A stretch of 7,160 nucleotides of DNA from positions 1 to 7,160 of the forward strand of contig CALHAO010000394.1 in NCBI GenBank assembly GCA_937931765.1. Reading direction: 5' to 3'. The number at the start of each line of letters is the position of its first letter. The stretch's first letter is position 1. The notes beneath the pieces are model-generated. The model had not been told where the DNA came from. It saw nothing but the letters and a program-made list of their open reading frames with translations, and ran no database searches. This DNA comes from an uncultured Thiotrichaceae bacterium. GTDB taxonomy: Bacteria; Pseudomonadota; Gammaproteobacteria; Thiotrichales; Thiotrichaceae. The position numbers were made by a program, and so were the translations under genes. This document shows, in pieces, positions 1 through 6,660 of the stretch.

Positions 1-812
1 ACATCAATTTGCTGATAGAACGCAGGCATATCTTGCCGGTAGGGAATAATTTCAACCAGGTCATAGAGTTCATGTGCTGCAATCTGGGCAGCAATTAAAT
101 CTTTCTGGTGGCCTTCGCCAATCATATAGGCTTTGAAATTATCTGTTTTCAGGCGTAGGTGTTTAATAGCATCAATGAAGAGCTGATAATTTTTAATGGG
201 TTCAAAACGCGCCACCATGCCAAATACGATTTTCCGGTCGGTGCCTGATGTCGTTTTATCTACGTTTGGCGAGAAACGTTTGGTATCAATGCCATTGCCC
301 AGATAAATTATTTGTCTTTCTTTTAACAGCCGGTAATGCCGTGCAATTTGCATATCTTCATGAGACTGGAATAAAGCGTATTTTATGGTATGTTTAAACA
401 GGCGCTCGATTGCTAAATAACTAAAGCGACTGAGCCTTCCGGTATTGGCAGCCAAGCTGTAACCGTGACTTTGGTAAACCCAGATGGGTTGCCGTAAAAA
501 AATAGCTAATAAACGCCCGACCAGGCTGGGCACACCAAAATGCAGGTGGATCACGTCATAGGACTGTTTACGGATAACTCTCAGCAGGTTATAGGTTGAC
601 TGAATCAGGCGTAAAGGGTTCAGGCTGCGATGAATATCGGTCACTTCTACGTGCATACCTTGGTCACGCATTTGTCCGACTTCTTTGCCTGCGCTACAAA
701 GAATATCAGCCTGAATCAGGTGGCCGTGTCTGCTATTGATTAATTGAGCACGTTTAAAAACCAGTGCGTAGGCCGGTGTACTATCTGTACACACCTCAAG
801 TACGCGCAACAT
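1..812 (-). CDS. GT4-family glycosyltransferase (3' end beyond window)
   Basis: Probably transfers a sugar from an activated donor to a growing lipid-linked or polysaccharide acceptor on the cytoplasmic face of the inner membrane. Only the first 270 residues are in the window. The N-terminal acceptor domain has DVIHLHFG at 86-93 and HGYSL at 116-120. The linker and start of the donor domain follow: YLGNGIDTKRF at 170-180, FGMVARFEPIKNY at 197-209 (the usual 'G-R-x-x-x-x-K' loop) and MIGEGHQKDLI at 230-240, all typical of GT4 enzymes. The acidic E-x7-E donor-site motif should lie about 20-30 residues further on and is cut off. The start is ATG at 812, which shares one base with the TGA of the upstream gene (TGATG); an AGG about 8 bases before it is a weak ribosome site. 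This spacing implies one operon with the FemAB-like gene. The exact sugar and linkage cannot be read. The family call is firm; the exopolysaccharide role rests on neighbours. Confidence 0.9.
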   Translation of the reverse strand, partial: MLRVLEVCTDSTPAYALVFKRAQLINSRHGHLIQADILCSAGKEVGQMRDQGMHVEVTDIHRSLNPLRLIQSTYNLLRVIRKQSYDVIHLHFGVPSLVGRLLAIFLRQPIWVYQSHGYSLAANTGRLSRFSYLAIERLFKHTIKYALFQSHEDMQIARHYRLLKERQIIYLGNGIDTKRFSPNVDKTTSGTDRKIVFGMVARFEPIKNYQLFIDAIKHLRLKTDNFKAYMIGEGHQKDLIAAQIAAHELYDLVEIIPYRQDMPAFYQQID

Positions 813-1849
813 CAGTAAAACCTGTGGATCAGGCGGCGGGATAGGGTATGCATCAGTTGTGGCGGGCTGTGGCGGATCAGCCAGGAAGCACCGTCATGAG
901 CTAGTCTGCGATTATTGTGCGGGGTACGTGGCATGACTGACTGGCCGGTCTGTATATCAATCATGTAGTAATAGATACGTTGTTCCTGCGTGGCCAGGCG
1001 TTTTTTGAAGTGGTACGCGCCGCTGTCTAAGGAGGTTCTGCCAAGGTTATAACGGCTCCTGCCACTTTGCTCGCTAAACTCAAGAATTGACCAAAGCATG
1101 GTCAGGAAAATATTATATTTCTTATAGTCCGGATTGATTCCTGACCAAGCGCCGTAAACTTCATCATCAGATAGCAACTGTAAAGCCGCTATCACGGGTT
1201 GGTGATCCATGTAACCAACAAATAGATTGATGTCATCTCTGCACTTTTTCCATAATTCCTGAAAAAACCCATAAGCGTGAGGCAGGCTACCCAGTGCGTG
1301 AATCTGTTTCAGGTAAAGCGCGTAAAACTCATCAAGGTGGCGTTGTTCTGTGCCTATTTCAAAATGGAAACCATGTTTGAACGGCATTCTGATGCTGCGC
1401 CGGGTACTTTTTGAAAACTGCATTAGCCATTCAGCAGTTGGTATATCCGGTTGAATGGTTAGCTCAACTTTATCCGAGTGATCTTTCAGAGCAGGGATGA
1501 AATGTTTAGTGCGGATTTCCAGGCGACTGACGGGGTCTTTTTTTTGATGCTTTAATTGTTCTGTCAGTGTGTTTATGCAGTCAGTAAAAGAAATAGTGGG
1601 TGGTAATTGTATGTCGCTGGTTTTATCAAAACCTGCGCCAATAATAAGCGTTTGGCTTTTACCAGCAAACTTCCGGTAAGCGGGTATTATCAGCGATTGG
1701 TTTTTTACCTCGGTGTGTAAATTAATAGCTTCAAGGTGGAATTCTCTGGCTAAAGCGTGGCGGAATTCAGGCTTCAGGAAGATACTATTTCCGGGATTAG
1801 GGGGGCTGTTTGTTGTAGAGATCCGTTCTATCTTTATTGTCATCATCAT
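812..1849 (-). CDS. FemAB/GNAT-like protein (Acetyltransf_6 type), exopolysaccharide-associated
   Basis: A 345-residue protein of the FemAB-like branch of the GNAT fold, which transfers acyl or aminoacyl groups. The N-terminal half (about 25-130) is poorly conserved. The C-terminal half is the recognisable part: a basic segment STRRSIRMPFKHG at 148-160, QIHALGS at 182-188 followed by a double Phe (FFQELW, 195-200), the core strands VGYMDHQPVIAALQL at 211-225, then GAWSGINPDYKKYN at 233-246, and the family's late G-x-x-x-F-K motif, GAYHFKKRL, at 277-285. The length and the HALG-S-P/FF region resemble FemAB proteins annotated with PEP-CTERM/exosortase exopolysaccharide loci; that is recall, not a search. 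There is no signal peptide or membrane segment, so it is probably cytoplasmic. Three consecutive ATGs (1849, 1846, 1843) follow an AGGA; spacing favours 1846, but the outermost ATG is given. An in-frame TTG at 1882 would add 11 residues and is less likely. It is the first gene of the minus-strand operon and is divergent from the Wzc-like gene. Its substrate is unknown. Confidence 0.82.
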   Translation of the reverse strand: MMMTIKIERISTTNSPPNPGNSIFLKPEFRHALAREFHLEAINLHTEVKNQSLIIPAYRKFAGKSQTLIIGAGFDKTSDIQLPPTISFTDCINTLTEQLKHQKKDPVSRLEIRTKHFIPALKDHSDKVELTIQPDIPTAEWLMQFSKSTRRSIRMPFKHGFHFEIGTEQRHLDEFYALYLKQIHALGSLPHAYGFFQELWKKCRDDINLFVGYMDHQPVIAALQLLSDDEVYGAWSGINPDYKKYNIFLTMLWSILEFSEQSGRSRYNLGRTSLDSGAYHFKKRLATQEQRIYYYMIDIQTGQSVMPRTPHNNRRLAHDGASWLIRHSPPQLMHTLSRRLIHRFY

Positions 1850-2121
1850 GCATCCTGCATCTGTGTAATTAGTAATCTGCAATGCTGCTTGCAGGTATAC
1901 ACAGCTAGTGTGGTAACAGAAACGGACAGATGCTGGTTTAGATTGATTAATGGAAGGTTAAGATTGATGGGTGGTGCATCTTTCAATGCTTTCTGTGCCG
2001 TTTGTCTTCAAAAACAGGTCAGTGCGCAGGTTGGTAATTGCATCTGCGGTGAGGTGCGGGGAATATGGATAATCGGATTCCTGTGCTGCTTGCTGTCAGC
2101 CTGATAAAAGGTATATTTACC
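1850..2121. promoter_or_regulatory. Divergent intergenic region with direct repeats and dyads
   Basis: This region separates the divergent FemAB-like and Wzc-like genes, so the promoters of both should lie here. Visible structure: a perfect 6 bp inverted repeat CTGCAA/TTGCAG at 1877-1894 with a 6-base loop, a short dyad CACA-GCTAG-TGTG near 1900-1913, and the heptamer GATTGAT repeated at 1941-1947 and 1962-1968, exactly 21 bp apart (about two helical turns). The repeats could be regulator half-sites. I see no well-spaced sigma-70 or sigma-54 promoter on either strand, so none is placed. Confidence 0.35.
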
Positions 2122-4362
2122 ATGAATAAAAGTATACGTGCCGCTTCTGACCTATCTGTTGCTCCCATGACATTCAGAACATTATGGCAACGCCTGATGC
2201 GGCAAAAGTTATTGATTATGTTGGTATTACTCACTAGTTTACTCCTGGCGGGTTTGTTAACCTGGATGATGACACCTTCTTACCGGGCTGTTTCCACTTT
2301 GCAGATTGAAAAGCAAGGTGCGCAAATTGTTAACTTTGGCGAGCTGAATAAGCCAACACCTGATCTGGGTGAGCTTGATCCTTTTTTCCGCACTCAGTAC
2401 GAGCAGCTGAAGAGCAGAGCTTTAATTGCTAAGGTGATTGATGACCTGAATCTGGAGCGCCGATTATTTAATAAAGACTTCCGTACGCCGCTGCGCAAGG
2501 CCTTCGATCAATGGGCAAGCGATACGCTTGGGCCTGTTGTGCGTTGGGTGAAAAGCCTGCTACCTAAGAATGTGAATTCTGCTACTAAACCCGATAGGGT
2601 CGTCGCTTTTCTTGAAGCGCTTTATGTCGAGCCGGTAGAAAAAGCACATTTAGTTAATGTGTTTTTTGAGTCCCCGGATGAAAAATTGTCTGCCGAAGTG
2701 GTCAATGCACTGGTGGACACTTTTATTCTGAATTCGATGAAAGAGGGCAGCCGTGGGGAAACGCATGCCCAGACCTTTCTGGGACGAGAGCTGGAAAAAG
2801 CCCGTGAGCGCTTGACTGACAGTGAAGAGGAGCTAGTCAATTATGCCAGAGAAAACAATATTTTAGAGGTGAATAATAGCCAGGTGACGCAGGAACAGAA
2901 GCTGACAGAATTGAATAAGGCGCTGGTTGGTGCTGAGTTGCGCCGGGTTGAAGCGCAAAGTCAACTAAATCAGGCGCGTAATCATGGCGATGTCACCGAT
3001 ATTCTAAATAATCCGACACTGGCAGGATTAAAGCAGCAGTTAGCAACACTGGAAGCCAATTACCGCAAATTATCGGAAACTTTTAAACCTGCCTATCCTG
3101 ATATGCAGCAACTGGCAGGTGAGATTGCTTCACTCAGGGGTAGAGTTAATTCGGAAACCGCTAAGCTGACGCGATCCATGGAATCTACTTACACGGCTAC
3201 GACCAATTTAGAAAACCGTTTACGTAGTGATTTAGTGAATTTTCAGAATGAATTGGTCGATTTGCGTGACCGGGGTGTTGAATACAAGGCTTTGCAGCGT
3301 GAGGTCGAAACCAGCAGTAAGCTTTACGATAGTTTGTTGCAGCGTGTGAGTGAAGTGGGTGTGGCAGCAGGTGCGAGTTCCAGTAATGTACGGATTGTCG
3401 ATAAGGCCACACCACCTGAAAAATCATTCCGGCCTAATAAATCATTGAATCTATTGCTGGGCGGTGTACTCGGTTTGATGTTAGGTACAGCTTTAGCGTT
3501 ATTACGTGAATCCTGGCGCAAGTCGGTGGAATCAGCTAGTGAATTACAGGCGTTTAGTGGCTTGCCGGTGTTAGGCACGATACCTCATGTCAATAAGCGC
3601 AATCGCCGTGTCTTGCCTATGGCTGCGGTGCGGGAGGTAGGGTCACCGGTTGCTGAGGCGTATCGTGTCGCCGCAACAAATTTGAAGTTCGCCGGGCCAG
3701 AGGGCATGCCGAGTAGTTTATTGCTGACCAGCCTGAATCCGGGTGAGGGTAAGTCAACTTCATCAGTCAACTTGGCGCTTAGCTTAGCTCAGATTGGTTA
3801 TAAAGTACTGTTGGTTGATGCTGATTTACGTCGCCCGACATTGCATGAAAAAATGGGGCTGAATAATCATGTTGGCCTGACTGAATACCTGTATGGCGAT
3901 ATGGAGTTATCCAAAGTGACCCAGCGCATTGATAGTGTTAAGAATGCCTTTGTGATTACGGCTGGGATGATTAATCTTGATCCGGTTGAAGCTTTATCGA
4001 ATGAAAAGATGACGAAATTGGTTGATATGTCCGCACAGTACTTTGATATTACGTTGCTGGATGCACCACCACTCACCGGTTTTGCTGACGCTTTATTACT
4101 GGCTGAAATGGCTGATGCTACCCTACTGGTTAGCAGTGAAAATAACCACGCCGACAAGGACAGACTGAGTGTTGCACTGGATCAGCTACAGCGGGTTAAG
4201 CAAAATGTTATCGGGTGGTTAGTTGTCAAAGCACATCAGGGCGTTGTGTCCGAGCAGTATTATGTCCGCTATAGCCAGAACGCAACCCGGCGAAAGAACC
4301 TGGATACCACGCTGATTACTCCGATGATGTTACAAAAAAAGGGCTTGAACCTGACTAAGTGA
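2122..4362 (+). CDS. Wzc-like polysaccharide co-polymerase / BY-type tyrosine autokinase
   Basis: An inner-membrane protein that controls chain length and export of a capsule or exopolysaccharide and autophosphorylates on C-terminal tyrosines. It has 746 residues from this start, close to Wzc (about 720). Order: short cytoplasmic N-terminus; TM1 about 29-48; a large periplasmic Wzz/GNVR region with long coiled-coil stretches (about 205-340); the proline-rich segment DKATPPEKSFRPNKS just before TM2 (about 441-463), as in chain-length regulators; then the cytoplasmic kinase. The kinase has Walker A LNPGEGKST at 538-546 (K544), Walker A' LLVDADLRRP from 563, and Walker B-like LLDAPP at 645-650. 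Three tyrosines (713, 714, 717) lie in the tail, fewer than in E. coli Wzc. The usual E-x2-R-x2-R motif reads E512-AY-R515-VA-A518, so the last Arg is missing. An ATG at 2065 (GAGG 10 bases upstream) would add 19 mostly hydrophobic residues. I prefer 2122 because it gives the usual short cytoplasmic leader before TM1 and has AAAGG 10 bases upstream. No wza or wzb is nearby. Confidence 0.93.
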   Translation: MNKSIRAASDLSVAPMTFRTLWQRLMRQKLLIMLVLLTSLLLAGLLTWMMTPSYRAVSTLQIEKQGAQIVNFGELNKPTPDLGELDPFFRTQYEQLKSRALIAKVIDDLNLERRLFNKDFRTPLRKAFDQWASDTLGPVVRWVKSLLPKNVNSATKPDRVVAFLEALYVEPVEKAHLVNVFFESPDEKLSAEVVNALVDTFILNSMKEGSRGETHAQTFLGRELEKARERLTDSEEELVNYARENNILEVNNSQVTQEQKLTELNKALVGAELRRVEAQSQLNQARNHGDVTDILNNPTLAGLKQQLATLEANYRKLSETFKPAYPDMQQLAGEIASLRGRVNSETAKLTRSMESTYTATTNLENRLRSDLVNFQNELVDLRDRGVEYKALQREVETSSKLYDSLLQRVSEVGVAAGASSSNVRIVDKATPPEKSFRPNKSLNLLLGGVLGLMLGTALALLRESWRKSVESASELQAFSGLPVLGTIPHVNKRNRRVLPMAAVREVGSPVAEAYRVAATNLKFAGPEGMPSSLLLTSLNPGEGKSTSSVNLALSLAQIGYKVLLVDADLRRPTLHEKMGLNNHVGLTEYLYGDMELSKVTQRIDSVKNAFVITAGMINLDPVEALSNEKMTKLVDMSAQYFDITLLDAPPLTGFADALLLAEMADATLLVSSENNHADKDRLSVALDQLQRVKQNVIGWLVVKAHQGVVSEQYYVRYSQNATRRKNLDTTLITPMMLQKKGLNLTK

Positions 4363-4368
4363 GGCGGG

Positions 4369-4434
4369 CTTCGGCTCCGCTCAGTCCTCGGGGGAAGCGC
4401 CTGCCAAGTCTCCGCGCCCTTAGCGGAGTCGAAG
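4369..4434. repeat. REP-like imperfect inverted repeat between convergent genes
   Basis: Two 13-base arms, CTTCGGCTCCGCT at 4369-4381 and AGCGGAGTCGAAG at 4422-4434, are inverted copies with a single mismatch, which becomes a G-U pair in RNA. They enclose 40 bases. The arm sequence (a CTTCGACTCCGCT-like core) resembles short dispersed intergenic repeats I recall from many bacterial genomes, and placement between the 3' ends of two genes is typical of REP/BIME elements. With one locus in view, genome-wide repetition is inferred. Confidence 0.55.
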
Positions 4435-4440
4435 GGCAGG
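4400..4440. terminator. Nested stem-loop, probable bidirectional terminator or mRNA 3' end
   Basis: A two-part hairpin: an outer stem CCTGCC/GGCAGG (4400-4405 with 4435-4440) and an inner stem CTCCGC/GCGGAG (4410-4415 with 4423-4428) closing a 7-base loop. An alternative local stem GCCCTT/AAGGGC (4416-4421 with 4432-4437) competes with it. It lies 38 bases past the Wzc-like stop and 16 bases past the rep stop, so it can serve both strands. There is no clear U-tract on either side, so it may protect 3' ends or work with Rho rather than be a classical intrinsic terminator. Confidence 0.5.
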
Positions 4441-4455
4441 TAGGTGAGACAGGTA

Positions 4456-6453
4456 TTAGTCACCCAGCAGATCCATCAGGCTGGAGACATAAGCCTTAGT
4501 CGTTTCCTGACGTTGTTCCGGTGTAACAATTCTATGACCTGCCCATTCGATGTGCTCAGCAGGTAATTCCTCAAGAAAGCGACTGGGATCACAAGTCATG
4601 GATTCGCCATAACGGGAACGGGTTTTTGCGTAGCTGATAGTCAGGTGTGTTTTGGCGCGGGTAATACCGACATAAGTCAGTCGGCGTTCTTCCTGTAGGC
4701 CCGCTTCATCCTGACTGTTCATATGTGGCAGGATGTCTTCTTCAGCGCCGACCAGAAAAACATAAGGAAACTCCAGCCCCTTTGCAGCATGCAGTGTCAT
4801 CAGGGTGACAGCATCCTGCTCCTCTTCTTCATTATTGCGCTCCAGCATATCAATCAGGCTCATATGCGCCACTATTTCAGACAGCGTTTCTTTACCCGCG
4901 CCATCGTTATGCAGTGTTTTCACCCATTCTACGATTTCCCAAACATTTGACATGCGCCGTTCGGCCATTTTGGGTGATTTGGAGTTTTGTAGCAGCCAGT
5001 CTTCATAGTGGATATCGAAGATAATGCGTTTAACCAAGGCACTGGGTTCACTTTCTTCATTCAGTCGCATCATCTCAGTCAGCCAATGCAGGAAAGTATC
5101 CATGCGCTGACGTGCTTTGGCAGAGATTCGCTCTGCAAAGCCCATTTCCTGTGCGGCATTGAACAGGCTGGTTCCACGTTCTTGTGCATATTCGCCCAGT
5201 TTTTCCAGCGTGGCCGTGCCTATTTCCCGGCGTGGGGTATTGACTACCCGTAGGAAGGCGGTGTCATCATTTTGGTTGCTGATAATACGCAGGTAGCTGA
5301 GAATGTCTTTGACTTCAGCATGCTCAAAAAATGAGGTGCCTCCGGTTAATTTGTAGGAAATATTATTTTCCCGCAGCAATTTTTCAAACAGGCGACTCTG
5401 GTGATTGCTGCGGTAAAGGATGGCAAAGTCCTTTGAGGGCGTGCGTTCACGAAACTGGCGTTTCATAATTTCACCCACGACTTTTTCACTTTCATGCTGA
5501 GCAGTACGGCAAGGCATAATCAGAATCGGATCACCTTCACCCAAAGTGCTCCACAGGTTTTTCTCAAACAGGTGCGGATTATTGGCGATCAGGTGATTAG
5601 CACTCTCCAATATGCGTTTGGTTGAGCGGTAGTTTTGTTCCAGCTTAACCACTTTTAGCAGTGGGTAGTCTTTCTGTAATTGATCCAGATTTTCGGGCCG
5701 TGCGCCACGCCAGGCATAAATAGACTGGTCATCATCACCCACTGCCGTAATGCCGCCGGTAACGCCTGCCAATTGGCGAATCAGTCGGTACTGACAGGCA
5801 TTAGTATCCTGATACTCATCAACCAACAGGTAGCGTAAACGGCTCTGCCATTTTTCCAGTACATCGGGGTGTTGATCAAATAACTGCACCGGAATGACAA
5901 TCAGGTCATCGAAGTCCACGGCATTATAGGCTTTGATCTGGCGCTGGTATTTTTCATACAATCGCGCTGCCTGAACATCCAGCTCATTGACAGCTTGCTG
6001 CATGGCTTGTTCGGGGTTGATAAAGTCATTTTTCCAGCGGGATATTTGCCAGCGAACATCATCGACTTCCTCAATATCATCTTTGAGCGCTAATTCTTTC
6101 AGAATAGTGGCGCTGTCTTGTGAATCCAGAATCGAAAACCCGGATTTATAGCCTATTTTTTTGACTTCACGCTTGAGGATATTCAGACCCAGCGTGTGGA
6201 AAGTGGACACCGTGAGGCCTTTTGCTTCTTCCTTAGACAATATTTGCATTACCCGTTCTTTCATTTCACGGGCGGCTTTATTGGTAAAGGTGATGGCCGC
6301 AATTTGCCGGGCATCATAATTAGCTTTGCGGATCAGCCAGGCAATTTTTTGCGTGATGACACTGGTTTTACCACTACCTGCGCCAGCTAATACCAGTAAA
6401 GGAGTGCCAAGGTGTGCGACAGCGGCTTGTTGCTGTGGGTTGAGAGCGTGCAT
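4456..6453 (-). CDS. rep: ATP-dependent DNA helicase Rep
   Basis: A superfamily 1A 3'-to-5' DNA helicase that works with the replisome and helps forks past protein roadblocks; it is also needed for rolling-circle replication of some phages. It has 665 residues against 673 in E. coli Rep, with strong similarity throughout as far as I recall the E. coli sequence. Motifs in order: Walker A AGAGSGKT at 23-30 (K29); TFTNKAAREMKERV (Ia); STFHTLG (Ib); DEYQD at 212-216 (motif II, ATP hydrolysis); GDDDQSIYAWRGA from 239 (III); KLEQNYRS at 270-277 (IV); LMTLHAAKGLEF from 551 (V); EERRLTYVGITRAK at 588-601 (VI). The segment GGTSFF plus an acidic-basic pair, as in E. coli Rep, favours Rep over UvrD. The ATG at 6453 gives MHALNPQQQ, which aligns with the E. 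coli start MRLNPGQQQ; an in-frame TTG at 6471 would add six residues. I see no strong ribosome site before it. The extreme C-terminus ends SSLMDLLGD and lacks the basic tail of E. coli Rep. It is convergent with the Wzc-like gene and divergent from iscR. Confidence 0.96.
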   Translation of the reverse strand: MHALNPQQQAAVAHLGTPLLVLAGAGSGKTSVITQKIAWLIRKANYDARQIAAITFTNKAAREMKERVMQILSKEEAKGLTVSTFHTLGLNILKREVKKIGYKSGFSILDSQDSATILKELALKDDIEEVDDVRWQISRWKNDFINPEQAMQQAVNELDVQAARLYEKYQRQIKAYNAVDFDDLIVIPVQLFDQHPDVLEKWQSRLRYLLVDEYQDTNACQYRLIRQLAGVTGGITAVGDDDQSIYAWRGARPENLDQLQKDYPLLKVVKLEQNYRSTKRILESANHLIANNPHLFEKNLWSTLGEGDPILIMPCRTAQHESEKVVGEIMKRQFRERTPSKDFAILYRSNHQSRLFEKLLRENNISYKLTGGTSFFEHAEVKDILSYLRIISNQNDDTAFLRVVNTPRREIGTATLEKLGEYAQERGTSLFNAAQEMGFAERISAKARQRMDTFLHWLTEMMRLNEESEPSALVKRIIFDIHYEDWLLQNSKSPKMAERRMSNVWEIVEWVKTLHNDGAGKETLSEIVAHMSLIDMLERNNEEEEQDAVTLMTLHAAKGLEFPYVFLVGAEEDILPHMNSQDEAGLQEERRLTYVGITRAKTHLTISYAKTRSRYGESMTCDPSRFLEELPAEHIEWAGHRIVTPEQRQETTKAYVSSLMDLLGD

Positions 6454-6627
6454 ATTACTGTGCAGAGCCAAGGCTTACATGCTTGGGGTTGAAGTTTTTC
6501 ATGTGCGTTAGTTTGTATTTGGAGGAGGGCACCTATAATGCCTTCTATGTAGAAAATGGCAAGCCCGAAAAAGGTGAGTTATTGTTCACCGGAGCAGTCA
6601 GTAAATAGTTGTAGTGTTATTCAAATA
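6454..6627. promoter_or_regulatory. rep-iscR divergent gap: unassigned signals
   Basis: This stretch should contain the rep promoter, but I cannot place one confidently on the minus strand. Several signals are visible. A plus-strand TATAAT lies at 6534-6539, with only a weak TTGTAT 15 bases upstream. A perfect dyad TTCTA-TG-TAGAA lies at 6543-6554. A strong Shine-Dalgarno-like GGAGGAGG lies at 6521-6528. A hairpin GGTGA/TCACC lies at 6573-6590; read on the minus strand it is followed by five Ts (6572-6568), like a weak intrinsic terminator or attenuator upstream of rep. Whether any of these is functional is open. Confidence 0.3.
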
Positions 6628-6652
6628 ATTCTTGACTGTTCTAGTAGGTTTT
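6628..6652 (+). promoter_or_regulatory. IscR type 1-like binding site, upstream copy
   Basis: Aligned with the E. coli type 1 IscR consensus as I recall it, this stretch matches about 20 of 25 positions, including the YYGACT half (TTGACT at 6632-6637) and a degenerate YAGT half (TAGT at 6642-6645). It overlaps the -35 hexamer of the iscR promoter, a position where [2Fe-2S]-IscR binding would block RNA polymerase. Confidence 0.6.
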
Positions 6653-6660
6653 TATAATAT
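6632..6660 (+). promoter_or_regulatory. Sigma-70 promoter of iscR
   Basis: The -35 is TTGACT at 6632-6637. The best -10 hexamer is TATAAT at 6653-6658 (15-base spacer); shifting two bases gives TAATAT at 6655-6660 with the optimal 17-base spacer. The predicted start near 6665-6668 leaves a leader of about 45 bases before the iscR ATG, with a good ribosome site, AGGAG, at 6700-6704. Two IscR-like sites bracket it. Confidence 0.65.

Noticed and set aside
1850..1882. TTG start at 1882 for the FemAB-like gene
   Set aside because: The ATG cluster at 1843-1849 has an AGGA at suitable spacing, while the TTG has no better ribosome site and adds residues not expected in the family.
2027..2047. Sigma-54-like GG...TTGCA upstream of the Wzc-like gene
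   Set aside because: The spacing between the GG and GC elements is 11 or 13 rather than the required 12, and the -24 element is weak.
1757..2104. Plus-strand open frame of 115 codons across the divergent gap
   Set aside because: It is antisense to the N-terminus of the FemAB-like gene, has a Cys-rich composition that matches no family I know, and runs into the Wzc-like start. It is probably chance.
2090..2117. TTGCTG with a 16-base gap to TATATT, a possible promoter
   Set aside because: Transcription would start at about the 2122 ATG, leaving no leader, and the -35 is poor. The AT-rich stretch is more likely just the ribosome-site region.
2622..4157. Several minus-strand open frames inside the Wzc-like gene
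   Set aside because: They lie wholly antisense to a protein with clear Walker motifs and membrane segments, and none has recognisable motifs.
4723..5253. Plus-strand open frames inside rep
   Set aside because: They are antisense to well-conserved helicase sequence and show no family features.
6556..6657. 33-codon open frame before iscR
   Set aside because: It has no ribosome site, a Ser/Cys-rich composition without family features, and it runs through the iscR -35 and -10.
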